NCBI GenBank assembly: GCA_029267175.1
Contig: JARIDJ010000076.1
Location: 1-64,000 of the forward strand
Direction of reading: 5' to 3'
DNA length: 64,000 nucleotides
From: Psychrobacter sp.
Lineage (GTDB): Bacteria > Pseudomonadota > Gammaproteobacteria > Pseudomonadales > Moraxellaceae
Numbering within the stretch: the stretch's first letter is position 1; every line of letters starts with the position of its first letter. The notes under the pieces were generated by a model that worked only from the letters and a program-made list of their open reading frames with translations, had not been told where the DNA came from and did not search any database. Shown here piece by piece: positions 27,920 to 37,868 of this stretch. The translations under genes and the position numbers were made by a program.

Positions 27920-29416
27920 ATGTTCGCCTCTCTTATGATAAATCAGATGGATGCGCTAATGCTTGCGCGTATCCAATTCGCTTTTGTAATCTCATGGCAT
28001 ATTGTCTTTCCCGCTTTTACTATTGGTCTGGCTAGTTGGCTGATGGTACTGGAATTTCGTTGGCTCAAAACCGGCGAGCCTATCTATGCCGAGGTCTATA
28101 AACATTGGGTCAAAATATTCGCCGTCGTCTTTGGGATGGGCGTAGTATCAGGCGTGGTGATGTCCTACCAGTTTGGTACTAACTGGGCGGTATTCTCTGA
28201 TAAAGCCGGTAACGTTATGGGCCCTTTACTCGCCTATGAAGTGTTAACCGCGTTTTTCTTAGAAGCTTCGTTCTTGGGTATTATGCTGTTTGGTTGGGGC
28301 CGCGTCAGCAAACGCATGCATTTTGCCTCAACAGCCATTGTCGCTATCGGCACCCTGATATCTGCTTTTTGGATCTTAGCGGCTAACAGCTTTATGCAAA
28401 CGCCGCAGGGCTTTATGATAGGCGCCGATGGACTGCTCTATCCTACTAACTGGCTAGAGGTTATTTTTAACCCCTCTTTCCCCTATCGCTTTGCTCATAT
28501 GGTGACCGCTGCCTTCTTGACGACCGCTTTTGTCATTGGTGGTATCGGCGCTTATTACATTCAATCCAAAAAACATAGCGAACATCGCAAGCATGGTCAA
28601 GTCATGCTAGGTATGGCGATGATTATGGCGATCTTCGTCGCGCCAGCTCAGGTCTTGATTGGCGATGAGCATGGTCTTAACACTTTGGAGCATCAGCCGG
28701 CTAAAGTAGCGGCGATGGAAGGGATTTGGGAGGATGAGCGCGGTGCAGCCTTACGCCTGTTTGCTATTCCAGATCAAGACAATCAAACCAATAAGTTTGA
28801 GCTGAGTATTCCTTATGTCTCAGGGCTCATCTTAACTCACTCGTTAGATGGTGAAGTCAAAGGCCTCAAAAACTGGGAGCCTGAAGATCAGCCACCAGTA
28901 GCAATCGTGTTTTGGGCGTTTCGTATCATGGTCGCCATCGGTATGCTAATGTTACTAGTGGGCTTATTTAGTCTTTATAAGTACTTCAAAAAGCAGCAGT
29001 ATAATCCGGATAGTAAATGGTTTCATCGAGCGTGGATGATGATGACGCCGATGGGATTTGTTGCGCTCTTAGCTGGCTGGTTTGTCACTGAAGTGGGACG
29101 CCAACCTTGGACAGTTTATGAAGTTATTCGCACTAGCGAGAGTATGTCGCCAGTAGCCGCCCAGCAAGTCGCCACTACTTTAATTGGCTTTATTGTGCTC
29201 TACGCCTTTGTCTTTGGTGCAGGTAGTTTTTATATCTTACGTCTGATTGCTAAAGGGCCACAACCCTATGAAGATCCTACCGAAGATACGTATTATGATC
29301 ATTCGGTAACCGAAGGTCAGGGTCGTACTTTAAGTGGTGATAATAATCCTGATGAGAAGGTCAAACAAGAGATTGATACTCCAGCAGACGATGTTGACGA
29401 TGGAGGGCTACGCTAA
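27920..29416 (+). CDS. cioA: Cyanide-insensitive cytochrome bd-type quinol oxidase subunit I
   Basis: This subunit carries the haems and the quinol site of a bd-type terminal oxidase in the inner membrane. The 498-residue protein has about nine hydrophobic segments. It resembles CioA more than E. coli CydA: LARIQFAFVISWHIVFPAF at the start (His27 a probable haem ligand), GMGVVSGVVMSYQFGTNW, and a short Q-loop. The GRQPW motif is present in VGRQPWTVYEVIRT. The start used has TAGG about nine bases upstream; Met6 and Met10 are alternatives. The stop overlaps the ATG of cioB by one base (TAATG), so the two are translationally coupled. Confidence 0.92.
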   Translation: MFASLMINQMDALMLARIQFAFVISWHIVFPAFTIGLASWLMVLEFRWLKTGEPIYAEVYKHWVKIFAVVFGMGVVSGVVMSYQFGTNWAVFSDKAGNVMGPLLAYEVLTAFFLEASFLGIMLFGWGRVSKRMHFASTAIVAIGTLISAFWILAANSFMQTPQGFMIGADGLLYPTNWLEVIFNPSFPYRFAHMVTAAFLTTAFVIGGIGAYYIQSKKHSEHRKHGQVMLGMAMIMAIFVAPAQVLIGDEHGLNTLEHQPAKVAAMEGIWEDERGAALRLFAIPDQDNQTNKFELSIPYVSGLILTHSLDGEVKGLKNWEPEDQPPVAIVFWAFRIMVAIGMLMLLVGLFSLYKYFKKQQYNPDSKWFHRAWMMMTPMGFVALLAGWFVTEVGRQPWTVYEVIRTSESMSPVAAQQVATTLIGFIVLYAFVFGAGSFYILRLIAKGPQPYEDPTEDTYYDHSVTEGQGRTLSGDNNPDEKVKQEIDTPADDVDDGGLR

Positions 29417-30432
29417 TGTTTAATTTTGGTGAGGTATTAGATTTACCACTCATTTGGGGTGGCTTGATTGCGCTAGCCGTCTTTGTGTATGTGTTATTAG
29501 ATGGCTTTGATTTGGGCTGTGGTATCTTGTTTCCTTTTGCCGGCTCTGATAAAAACCGTAGCCGGATGATGAACTCTATCGCGCCTTTTTGGGATGGTAA
29601 TGAGACTTGGCTAGTACTTGGCGGCGGCGGCTTATTTGCCGCTTTCCCAGTAGCTTATGGCATTATTATGACCGGTCTTTACTTGCCGGTGACCTTTATG
29701 CTGTTTGGGCTAATCATGCGCGGCGTGGCCTTTGAGTTTCGCTTTAAAGCCACCAAGCATCGTTACGTCTGGGATTTGTTTTTCTTTATAGGCTCTATCG
29801 CGGCCGCTTTTTTTCAAGGCGTTATGCTAGGAGCATTGGTACACGGACTTGAGGCTAGCAATCGTTTATATACAGGCGGGCCTTTTGATTGGTTAACGAC
29901 TTTTTCAGTGCTATGCGGTATCGCCGTTATCATTGGCTACGCTCTACTGGGCTCTACTTGGCTAATTATCAAAACCGAACATAAGCTACAAGTATGGGCG
30001 CGTAAAGTATCCGGTTGGCTTCTATCAGCCTTGGTAGTGGCTATGATAGTCGTTACCGTATTTATGTACTTCTCCGATATCAATGCACTTGAGGGCTGGT
30101 TTAGCTTCCCAGGACTGCTGTACTTAGCTCCGATGCCTATTATCGTAGTATTGCTATTTTTCTTGATGCGTAAGGATCTAACCGGTGAGCGCGAATATCG
30201 CCCTTTTTTATTGACAGTGGCCTTGTTTTTGATGGGTTATATTGGCGTTTGCTTTGCTATCTTCCCCTACATTGTGCCTTATCAGATGACTATCTATGAA
30301 GCGGCGGCAGCGGATACTTCGCTATCATTTATGCTCATTGGTGCAGCCATTATGCTACCGATTATTCTTAGTTACACCGCTTTTGCTTATTATACTTTTA
30401 AGGGAAAAACGGATCACGAGCATATGTATTAA
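29416..30432 (+). CDS. cioB: Cyanide-insensitive cytochrome bd-type quinol oxidase subunit II
   Basis: Subunit II of the oxidase, a 338-residue membrane protein with about eight hydrophobic segments. The N-terminal signature VYVLLDGFDLGCGILFPF and the WDGNETWLVLGGGGLFAAFP motif (about 57-76) are typical of CydB/CioB. It starts one base into the cioA stop codon, and is followed 23 bases later by a 38-residue membrane protein with its own strong SD. The three form one operon ending at the hairpin 30638-30675. Confidence 0.95.
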   Translation: MFNFGEVLDLPLIWGGLIALAVFVYVLLDGFDLGCGILFPFAGSDKNRSRMMNSIAPFWDGNETWLVLGGGGLFAAFPVAYGIIMTGLYLPVTFMLFGLIMRGVAFEFRFKATKHRYVWDLFFFIGSIAAAFFQGVMLGALVHGLEASNRLYTGGPFDWLTTFSVLCGIAVIIGYALLGSTWLIIKTEHKLQVWARKVSGWLLSALVVAMIVVTVFMYFSDINALEGWFSFPGLLYLAPMPIIVVLLFFLMRKDLTGEREYRPFLLTVALFLMGYIGVCFAIFPYIVPYQMTIYEAAAADTSLSFMLIGAAIMLPIILSYTAFAYYTFKGKTDHEHMY

Positions 30433-30455
30433 TCAAAAAAGGCAAGGAGAGAGAG

Positions 30456-30572
30456 ATGAAAAAACTCAGTAAAAAACAATCTCAATGGGCCTGGTTTATA
30501 GGATTATACTTGGCTGGATTTTTGACTATTTTTATTATTGCTCAGCTGATTAAGCTGGCGATGGGTGTGTAG
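30456..30572 (+). CDS. Small membrane protein of the cio operon (DUF2474-like)
   Basis: A 38-residue protein with a basic start (MKKLSKKQSQ) and one hydrophobic helix (about 13-34, WFIGLYLAGFLTIFIIAQLI). It has a strong SD, AAGGAG, six bases before the ATG. Small single-helix proteins annotated DUF2474 commonly follow cioAB; by analogy with CydX in E. coli bd oxidase, it may stabilise the oxidase. The family call rests on position, size and the W-F-x-G-L-x-L-A pattern. Confidence 0.8.
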   Translation: MKKLSKKQSQWAWFIGLYLAGFLTIFIIAQLIKLAMGV

Positions 30573-30637
30573 CTGTGTTAGTAATAGCTTAGTCCTAATG
30601 AGCATTTACCGATAATAATAGTCTAATAGTTATCAAT

Positions 30638-30675
30638 AAAAAGGTGGCACTGATTTAATCGGGGCCACCTTTTTT
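30638..30675. terminator. Bidirectional terminator between cio operon and murU
   Basis: An 11-bp perfect stem AAAAAGGTGGC / GCCACCTTTTT with a 15-base loop and T-runs on both strands. It lies between the plus-strand cio operon and the minus-strand murU gene (ending at 30722). Confidence 0.9.
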
Positions 30676-30721
30676 ATGGATTACATTGTTATATTATCAC
30701 TATTATTAACCGCAAACCTCT

Positions 30722-31450
30722 TTAAGCACCCTGATGGTTATTAACGCCTTTATGGTTGAGAAAGTCATTAACCTGCGCTAAACGTTCAGGAGTACCGACA
30801 TCTATCCAATCATCAGTGATAACCTCGGCGGTGACCTGAAACTTTAGCATAGCTTGCTTTAGTAACGGTGCTAATGGCGCTGGTTGACCTGTGACAAGAT
30901 CGTCAAGCAAGCGCGGCGATATTACACTTATACCAGCAAAAGTATATTTGTCCTTATTGCCTATCGGCTGTTCGCTCGCCAAACCACTATTAATAGCAAA
31001 ATCGCCACTATTATTATGGTCAGGATTATCAATCAATAATAAGTGCGCTTTTTGATCAGCACCAAGCTGATAGTCTGTTAATGGTGCAAAATCATAAGTG
31101 CTCCAAACATCAGAATTCACCAAAATAAAAGGCTCATCTTTTAATTGACCAGTTGCAAGCGCTTGGTATATCCCGCCTGCGGTTTCAAGCGGCTCATCGT
31201 CCTCAACTGACCAATGCAAGGTAACGCCATATTGTGAGCCATCGCCCAAAGTCGCCATCAGCTTCTTAGCAAGCCAAGAAGCATTGATAGTAATATCAGT
31301 GATACCTACCGCTTGCAGGGCTTTGATATGCCATACAATTAGCGGCTGCGCTCCCACCTCAACTAACGGCTTAGGCGTACTCAGCGTCAAAGGGCGTAAG
31401 CGCGTACCCTTACCTGCTGCTAGTATCATTGCTTGCGTTATTGCCGCCAT
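30722..31450 (-). CDS. murU: MurU, N-acetylmuramate alpha-1-phosphate uridylyltransferase
   Basis: MurU makes UDP-MurNAc from UTP and MurNAc-1-phosphate in the peptidoglycan recycling bypass known from Pseudomonas putida, which skips the fosfomycin-sensitive MurA step. The 242-residue protein has the sugar nucleotidyltransferase signature AMILAAGKGTRLRPLT (7-22) followed by STPKPLVEV, ETAGGI near 90 and the NSDVW metal-site region near 114. AAGGAG lies five bases before the ATG. amgK lies 92 bases upstream on the same strand, the partner kinase, and lptD-surA diverge beyond it, the arrangement seen in Pseudomonas. Confidence 0.92.
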   Translation of the reverse strand: MAAITQAMILAAGKGTRLRPLTLSTPKPLVEVGAQPLIVWHIKALQAVGITDITINASWLAKKLMATLGDGSQYGVTLHWSVEDDEPLETAGGIYQALATGQLKDEPFILVNSDVWSTYDFAPLTDYQLGADQKAHLLLIDNPDHNNSGDFAINSGLASEQPIGNKDKYTFAGISVISPRLLDDLVTGQPAPLAPLLKQAMLKFQVTAEVITDDWIDVGTPERLAQVNDFLNHKGVNNHQGA

Positions 31451-31542
31451 GCCGACTCCTTAATAAAACGACTGTTTTTAAAATGCTTATGTTTTAAGTT
31501 TTTATATATGGTTAAAGTTTTGATTACTAGTTTTAGTTACTA

Positions 31543-32709
31543 TTAGATGTACTGCTGCACAAAATTAGCTTGATAAGCAGGCAGTACGGTCTCTATCATC
31601 CATTCATTAAAAGGTTTGACAGCGAATTGCATCTGCTCACTGCCGTGCGCTGCCAACCAGTCAAGCTCAAACAACAAATCATTCATTACTTTTGGGATAT
31701 TAAACAGATAACGGTTTTTGCCATCGCGCTCAAACAGACGAATAAAGATGCCAAGTACCTTGAGATGACGCTGCACTCCCATCACATTGACATCATTTTC
31801 AAACTGCTTTGCACTATCAGCAGTAGTCAATCCGGCTTGCTGCTGCAGATGCCAAAAGTCATTAATCCAGCTAGACACTTGCAGCTCAGACCAATCAACA
31901 TAAGCATCTCTAACTAACGATACCAAGTCATAGCTATAAGCTCCGATAACCGCATCTTGAAAGTCAATGACACCTAATTGCGAGTGGTCTGCTCGATCTT
32001 GCATCAGATTGCGACTGTGATAATCGCGATGAACGATAACTTGCGGCTGCCTTAAAATCTCAGTATTTAGCGCCGCTTTAAGATTATCCCAAAGGCTCTT
32101 ATCTAATGGCACGCCAATATGAGGAATAAACCAATCACTAAATAAATCCATCTCTCGGCTGAGAAGCTCAGCATCATAATCGGCTAATTGATGCTCAGCT
32201 CTAGCGGTTTTGACAGCGACTTGCTGCAGCGCAATTAGGGTATTCATCGCCAATTGGTAATACTCATCAACTTGCGCTGCTGTCGCCTCCACTAGCAAAT
32301 GAGCGAACTCTACTGAACCAAAATCTTGCAGCACCAAAAACCCTTGTTCAAGCTCTTGAGCTATAATCGTTGGTACATTGATAGCTGGTGCCATCAAAGC
32401 CGTTACATTGATAAACTGCTGCATAGCCTGCTGCTCATCAGCTGAATCCATCACCATATAGTACTCAGTTTTGTGTTTATCAGCTTGACTCGCTAATTGG
32501 AGACGGTGATATCGGCGGCTACTGGCATCGCCTGCTAAGCTATCAAGCTTGAGGTTATCCGTCTTAAACACCTGCTGTAGCCAGCTGATTAATTGCTGAT
32601 GGCGCTTATCGTCCGGCGCGCTATTGTTAGCCGTTACGGCTGAGGCTTGAGAATTGGTATAAGGTTTGGAGGTCATAGTTTGGTTATCTGTCATAGCGTT
32701 AGTGGTCAC
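31543..32709 (-). CDS. amgK: AmgK, anomeric MurNAc/GlcNAc kinase
   Basis: AmgK phosphorylates MurNAc and GlcNAc at C1, feeding MurU in cell-wall recycling. The 388-residue protein has an aminoglycoside-phosphotransferase (APH) kinase fold: the N-lobe near AGDASSRRYHRLQL, the catalytic loop VIHRDYHSRNLM (about 224-235) and the metal-binding Asp in GVIDFQDAVIGAYSYDLVS. The listed start is a GTG; ATGs six and twelve codons in are alternatives, and none has a clear SD. The first 30 residues are Thr/Asn-rich and probably disordered. It pairs with murU downstream and lies divergent to lptD. Confidence 0.9.
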   Translation of the reverse strand: MTTNAMTDNQTMTSKPYTNSQASAVTANNSAPDDKRHQQLISWLQQVFKTDNLKLDSLAGDASSRRYHRLQLASQADKHKTEYYMVMDSADEQQAMQQFINVTALMAPAINVPTIIAQELEQGFLVLQDFGSVEFAHLLVEATAAQVDEYYQLAMNTLIALQQVAVKTARAEHQLADYDAELLSREMDLFSDWFIPHIGVPLDKSLWDNLKAALNTEILRQPQVIVHRDYHSRNLMQDRADHSQLGVIDFQDAVIGAYSYDLVSLVRDAYVDWSELQVSSWINDFWHLQQQAGLTTADSAKQFENDVNVMGVQRHLKVLGIFIRLFERDGKNRYLFNIPKVMNDLLFELDWLAAHGSEQMQFAVKPFNEWMIETVLPAYQANFVQQYI

Positions 32710-32985
32710 AAAAATGGTCGGTTAAATATAGTGATAAGTCAGGCAAATACTTGCTAAAATGACGAACCCTTTATAGGGACAAATTAATAGGTAAGATTGA
32801 GACGCTAGACATTTTGATTAATCCTTATTAACAGGATACCGATAGCAAATATGCCTTGCTCGCTTATAAAATTTGATGAATAGTGTAGCTGATTTGGTTT
32901 TTTTTGACTATCATAAGTCCAATTAAATGCGACTCTAGTTAGTAATCGTTTCAATCCTAACCCAATAGGCTCTGCAATCATAGGT

Positions 32986-35859
32986 GTGCCCTTGTTATAT
33001 TCTCCGCTCTACCAAAGCATTCGCCTGATTTTGTTCGGCGCGTTAAGTTTATCAAGCTTGACCGTTGGCGCTGCTATCAACGATCAGCAGATAAATCCGC
33101 TGGACTCTGATAGATTAAGCCGCCCTGCAGCTGACTTACAGACGCAAGACTCTAGCGCGCAGAGTAATGAGCTAAATGGTGCTTTGGACGTTACCCAGAT
33201 TAATGACAGCGCGGCTATAGATTCAGCGGTGATAATAGAGAATACTAAGGCTACTAATAATAAAGCTAACCGTGCTAATAATGAAAAACTTGACCTTGAA
33301 GACGACAGTATTCAAGCAAGCTTGATGCGTTTGGCGCAGTTTTATCAATTAAAACCTGATAATGAGCGCGATAATACTATTGATCCGGCTCTAGATAATC
33401 AGTCAAACCTTACTAACGCCAACTCAGCAGTAGCTAAAACCTTACCAAAGCTTGGCACTGATTTGGATATTGTGCCAGTTACTATAAATAATGCGCCGCG
33501 CTGCGAAGGTCAATGGGTCTACCCCTCAAGCAATCCAAACTATCAACGCGCTATCAATGAAGCTAATGCTGACGCAAATAGCAGCATGAATAATCAAGGC
33601 TCGTTATTTGCTGAGTCTGACTATGGCTACTATGATAATGTCGACTATGCTGAGCTATCAGGCAATGTAATTATCGATCAAGGCGCTCAGCATATCGAAG
33701 CTGAAAAGGTTGTGCTAGATTTGACCAATAACATTGCAGCAGCGCAAGGTCAGGTCATGTTCACCAACCAAGCCATTGATAGCGCGCAAGCAGCTAGGCT
33801 CAGTAATGATCATAATCAGCGTTCAGCGGTTAGGCTCAATGAACAAGGAGCGCAAGGCGGCCTGATTGGGGTAGCTGATAACTTGGCTTATAATACTGAG
33901 AGCGGACAGTCAACGGCTAGTGACGTGGCTTTTGCTAGTGTGCCGCTACAAGCGCATGGCTATGCAAAAAAGCTCAATCGTCCCAACGACAGTCAATACG
34001 AGCTGGATAACGTGATGTTTACCACTTGCCCGCCTACCGATCGCAAATGGCAGCTTGAGGCCAAAAGTATCGACTTAGATACGGACACTGGCCGCGGTGA
34101 GGCGTACAATACCACTTTTAAAATCGCTGATGTGCCCGTATTTTATCTGCCTTACTTTAACTTCCCTATCGACTCACGCCGTAGTAGTGGGTTTTTATTA
34201 CCAAATGCTAGCATCGATAGTGATAGCGGGGTTGAGATTGATATTCCCTATTATTTCAATATAGCGCCCAATTATGACGCTACTCTTAATACTCAGATTT
34301 ATAGTAATCGTAACCCTATGCTCTCAGGTGAGTTTCGTTATCTAACCGATAGTTATGGTGAAGGGATAATCAATGGCTCCTACCTTCCTAACGATAAAAA
34401 ATATAATGATGAGGATCGTAGCAGTCTTTTTTATGATCATTATTGGTCTTCCACTAGCATTGCGCGCTTGAGTGGTGATGCCAAATATAGCTACGTCTCA
34501 GACGCTGATTATCTCAATGATTTTGATACCTTAGGTTTATCAAATAACACCCTCAATCTACCGCGCCGCGCTCGACTCAATTATTATAATGATTATGTTA
34601 ATGGTGAATTAAAAGTCGAGACTTTTCAGACTCTGGATGCTATTACCAATGATGGAGAGCGCTTAGAAGATAAAGATAAGCCTTATTCGCGTTTACCGCA
34701 GCTATCTTTGAACTATCGTTTGCCTTGGTTAGAGGGCATAGATATTACTGGTATTCATGACTCGGCTTATTTTAAAAAGTCTATTGATGATGGTTCTGAG
34801 GCCGAAAAAAGTGGCGTTAGACTGTATAATAAACTAAGCGCCACCTATCCTATCAACTCATCTTGGGGTTATATTCATCCTAAGTTAAGCTTGCAGCATC
34901 TCTACACCTCTTATGATCAAGATAGTTTAGAGGCTAACAATTTGAATGAAAAAGATGGAAGTCAATCGGTATTTGTGCCCCAAGCTAGTATCGATGCAGG
35001 TTTAAATTTTTATCAAGCAGGCTCACCTTTTGGGGCTTTTGATAATACCATGGGCGGCTATCAGCTGTTGAGTCCGCGGCTAAAATATACCTATTCGCCT
35101 TTTAAAGATCAAAATGATATTCCTAACTTTAATAGCCGCATAGCCTCTATTAATTATGAGCAGCTGTTCTCAGATAGCTGGTTCTTGGGTTATGATCGTT
35201 TGCAAGATTTGCACGCTATCACGCCTGGCATTAATTATCGTTACATCGATGCAACGGGTGTGACACGTTTTGATGGTAGCATTGCAGAGCAGTTTTATTA
35301 TGATGATGGCCGAGTCACTTTAGAGGGGCAAACGCCGGTATTAAATAAGTCCTCCTCAGGTATGGTCTGGGATGCCAGTGCTCAGCCTTATAACAACGTC
35401 TGGGTTGATGTCAGCGGCGCACTAGATAATCATTATGATCTAAACTATGTCACCACTGAGCTGCGTTATCAGCCTACTGAGAATAGCTTATTTAACGTAG
35501 GCTTTGTAAAACGTCAAGAAGATCAAAATACCAATCAGTTGCCTATCTCAGCAGTGACGGCATCGGCTGTTTTTCCGGTAAATAACAATTGGCGAGTGCT
35601 AGCCCAAGGCCAGTATGATTATCGCCGTAACCAAACTCTTGATGCTCTAGTCGGTATCGATTACGAGGATTGTTGTTTTGGTTTTGCCGTCTACGGTCGT
35701 CGTTATTACAATGATTTGAACGTCAATGATAAGCCAAATCAAGCTATTATGGCTGAGATTAGATTAAATGGCCTTGGTAATAGCAGTGGCCGTTTGACGC
35801 GCTTATTAGCGGACAAAGTCTTAGGTTTTGAGCCGGTACAGAACGCTTGGAAAGATTAA
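32986..35859 (+). CDS. lptD: LptD, LPS-assembly outer-membrane protein
   Basis: LptD forms the outer-membrane barrel that with LptE inserts lipopolysaccharide into the outer leaflet. The 957-residue protein starts at a GTG directly followed by a signal peptide (about 1-29). Residues about 30-165 are a low-complexity Asn/Asp/Ala-rich insert. An LptA-like beta-jellyroll (about 210-340) precedes the barrel. The conserved cysteines are present: Cys173, Cys348 and the adjacent pair Cys896-Cys897, fitting the disulphide pattern needed for function in E. coli. E. coli LptD has 784 residues; the extra length is mostly the N-terminal insert. surA follows on the same strand. Confidence 0.95.
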   Translation: MPLLYSPLYQSIRLILFGALSLSSLTVGAAINDQQINPLDSDRLSRPAADLQTQDSSAQSNELNGALDVTQINDSAAIDSAVIIENTKATNNKANRANNEKLDLEDDSIQASLMRLAQFYQLKPDNERDNTIDPALDNQSNLTNANSAVAKTLPKLGTDLDIVPVTINNAPRCEGQWVYPSSNPNYQRAINEANADANSSMNNQGSLFAESDYGYYDNVDYAELSGNVIIDQGAQHIEAEKVVLDLTNNIAAAQGQVMFTNQAIDSAQAARLSNDHNQRSAVRLNEQGAQGGLIGVADNLAYNTESGQSTASDVAFASVPLQAHGYAKKLNRPNDSQYELDNVMFTTCPPTDRKWQLEAKSIDLDTDTGRGEAYNTTFKIADVPVFYLPYFNFPIDSRRSSGFLLPNASIDSDSGVEIDIPYYFNIAPNYDATLNTQIYSNRNPMLSGEFRYLTDSYGEGIINGSYLPNDKKYNDEDRSSLFYDHYWSSTSIARLSGDAKYSYVSDADYLNDFDTLGLSNNTLNLPRRARLNYYNDYVNGELKVETFQTLDAITNDGERLEDKDKPYSRLPQLSLNYRLPWLEGIDITGIHDSAYFKKSIDDGSEAEKSGVRLYNKLSATYPINSSWGYIHPKLSLQHLYTSYDQDSLEANNLNEKDGSQSVFVPQASIDAGLNFYQAGSPFGAFDNTMGGYQLLSPRLKYTYSPFKDQNDIPNFNSRIASINYEQLFSDSWFLGYDRLQDLHAITPGINYRYIDATGVTRFDGSIAEQFYYDDGRVTLEGQTPVLNKSSSGMVWDASAQPYNNVWVDVSGALDNHYDLNYVTTELRYQPTENSLFNVGFVKRQEDQNTNQLPISAVTASAVFPVNNNWRVLAQGQYDYRRNQTLDALVGIDYEDCCFGFAVYGRRYYNDLNVNDKPNQAIMAEIRLNGLGNSSGRLTRLLADKVLGFEPVQNAWKD

Positions 35860-36038
35860 TGGGACTGATACTGTAATAAAAGCAAAATTGACCATATAAG
35901 CTTTAGCCGCTATGACCATAATATAACCACTCAACAACGTATTATTTAACTCTACAAGTGTACCCAGTTTGATCTAATCTAAAAGCGTATGCCGCTGATC
36001 AATCCGTACTCGATATGATGACATCAATAAGGATTATC

Positions 36039-37436
36039 ATGAGACTTTTTTCTTTACGCCAGACCAGCCGCGCCGTTTTACTAACTATGGGCACAGGTAT
36101 GGGTCTCGTACTTACCTTCAATGCGCAAGCAGCTACGATAAAACCTGCCGCTACTCAAGCAACTAATGTTAGTACCCAAAACGCCAGTCGCTTAACGCCC
36201 GCTACCAGTACTGACGGCATCATTGCACTAGTAAACGACAATGCTATCCTAAAAAGTGATCTTATAACTGCTATTGCTCAGACTCAAGCACGGGCACAGG
36301 CCGCAGGGCAACCGCTAGCGAACTCGCCGCAGCTTCAATCTGAGGTGTTAAACGGACTTATCCAACGTGAGTTACAGCTCTCTTTAGTCAATCGCCTTGG
36401 CCTACAGCCCGATGACGCTGCCATAAACCAGCGCTTAGCCCAGATAGCTCAAGGCGAAGGGGTCAGTAGTTTGGCTGCTTTACAACAAAAACTTGATGCG
36501 GCTCAGCCTGGTAGCTATTCTGCTCTACGGGCAAAGCTGATTGAAGATGCCTCTATTCAATCGCTGCAGCAGCGCCAAGTCAGTAGCCGAGTGCGTATCA
36601 GTGAGCAAGATGTCGATGCATTTTTGGCCTCGCCTGAAGCCAAACGCTTAAGCCAAAACGAGTATCAAACCATTCATGTGCGCGTGCCTTATATGGATGA
36701 CTATAGCCGTCTCTCAGAAGCGCAGCGTCAGCAAGCCCTTACAGTAGCAAAAAAGCTACGCAGCCGTCTTCTTCAGCCTAATGTCGATGTCGAGGCTGCC
36801 ATAAGCGCTACTCAAGGCGATTATCCTATTGCTTTACAAGGCGGTGATATGGGCTTTCATAAAGCTTCATCGCTACCTACCGAATTATCGAGTCAGATTA
36901 CCAAACTAGCTGTTGGCGAGGTCAGCGAGCCTTTAATCACTCCAGAAGGTATCGATATCGTCAAACTGGCTAATAAAAATAGCAGTGATAAAAAGATAGT
37001 GCCGCAGTGGAATGCTCGTCACATCTTGATCAAAGTGGATGAGCTACAAAGTGATAGTCTAGCTGAACAAAAAATTAATGACTTATATGAGCAGCTACGC
37101 CAAGGGGCAGATTTTGCTAGTTTAGCATCGACGTATTCTGATGATCCAGGCTCTGCTGGACGCGGTGGCAATCTAGGCTGGGTTAGTGAAGGCGAGATGG
37201 TGGGACCCTTTGAAGCGGTTATGAAAAGCACCTCTGTCAATGATTACTCCGCTCCTTTTAAGAGTCAGTTTGGTTGGCATATCCTAAAAGTCGATGACCA
37301 GCGTCAACAAGATGTCAGCGATGAGTATCGCCGTGATATGGCACGTCAAGCGCTTTTTCAGCGCTCAGCTCCTCAAGCTACAGAAGATTGGCTACAAGAG
37401 CTGCGAGCGGGTGCCTATATTCAAGTGATTGAATAA
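36039..37436 (+). CDS. surA: SurA, periplasmic chaperone and peptidyl-prolyl isomerase
   Basis: SurA escorts outer-membrane proteins to the Bam complex. The chosen ATG gives 465 residues; AAGGA sits five bases before it, while the ATGs at 36015 and 36018 lack an SD. A signal peptide (about 1-31, ending AQA) leads to the SurA N-domain (DGIIALVNDNAILKSDL) and two parvulin domains, the second with NARHILIK and SDDPGSAGRGGNLGWV. E. coli SurA has 428 residues. lptD lies upstream, 179 bases apart, and is itself a SurA client. Two hairpins follow the gene. Confidence 0.95.
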   Translation: MRLFSLRQTSRAVLLTMGTGMGLVLTFNAQAATIKPAATQATNVSTQNASRLTPATSTDGIIALVNDNAILKSDLITAIAQTQARAQAAGQPLANSPQLQSEVLNGLIQRELQLSLVNRLGLQPDDAAINQRLAQIAQGEGVSSLAALQQKLDAAQPGSYSALRAKLIEDASIQSLQQRQVSSRVRISEQDVDAFLASPEAKRLSQNEYQTIHVRVPYMDDYSRLSEAQRQQALTVAKKLRSRLLQPNVDVEAAISATQGDYPIALQGGDMGFHKASSLPTELSSQITKLAVGEVSEPLITPEGIDIVKLANKNSSDKKIVPQWNARHILIKVDELQSDSLAEQKINDLYEQLRQGADFASLASTYSDDPGSAGRGGNLGWVSEGEMVGPFEAVMKSTSVNDYSAPFKSQFGWHILKVDDQRQQDVSDEYRRDMARQALFQRSAPQATEDWLQELRAGAYIQVIE

Positions 37437-37513
37437 TTTGAATAAAAAGTCTGTTAGATAAAGAGCTCGCTAGATAAACAATCTAATACCACTGAATCTA
37501 GCTTCACTAATAG

Positions 37514-37548
37514 GGGCCTATGCCGATGCATGGGCCCTTATCTTTATC
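37514..37548 (+). terminator. First hairpin after surA
   Basis: A 10-bp stem GGGCCTATGC / GCATGGGCCC (one G-T pair) with a 4-base loop, followed by TTATCTTTATC. The T-tract is interrupted, so it may be a weak terminator or an mRNA-stabilising hairpin ahead of the stronger one at 37593. Confidence 0.55.
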
Positions 37549-37592
37549 AGGGCATGGTTAACAAACTTTAACTGCTAACAGTGAACAAGAAA

Positions 37593-37628
37593 AAACCCGA
37601 ACCTTGGGCAATAGGTTCGGGTTTATTA
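37593..37628 (+). terminator. Second hairpin after surA, likely terminator
   Basis: A perfect 12-bp stem AAACCCGAACCT / AGGTTCGGGTTT with an 8-base loop, followed on the plus strand by ATTATTTC. A-run on the left side (37591-37595) means it could also act on the minus strand for the converging EEP gene. Confidence 0.8.
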
Positions 37629-37868
37629 TTTCATATTATTATCGTTATATCCCTGCTGACTGATTTCACGTCGCTAATATTGGCTCAAAGATTACGGTTT
37701 TATCCTTCATCACAAGCCTCAACACTACATCCTTGTCTATCCTTGTGTTGATGACTATAGTGTATGATAACTTAAGAGAGCTAACTAGACGTCAAAAGCA
37801 CTATTTATTGTACGCTTATGCTTACACCAGCTCAGTTTTTTGCCAGTATTTGATAGCGTCTAATCAGA

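Larger units (their letters stand above)
37437..37868. other. Convergent intergenic region after surA
   Basis: These 432 bases lie between the ends of surA and the EEP-family gene. They contain two hairpins (37514-37548 and 37593-37628). The stretch 37630-37868 shows no feature I can support; a frame at 37733-37975 begins at TTG without an SD, overlaps the next gene and looks spurious. Confidence 0.5.

Noticed and set aside
27829..28035. 68-codon frame before and within cioA
   Set aside because: It overlaps cioA in another frame and lacks an SD and any family resemblance.
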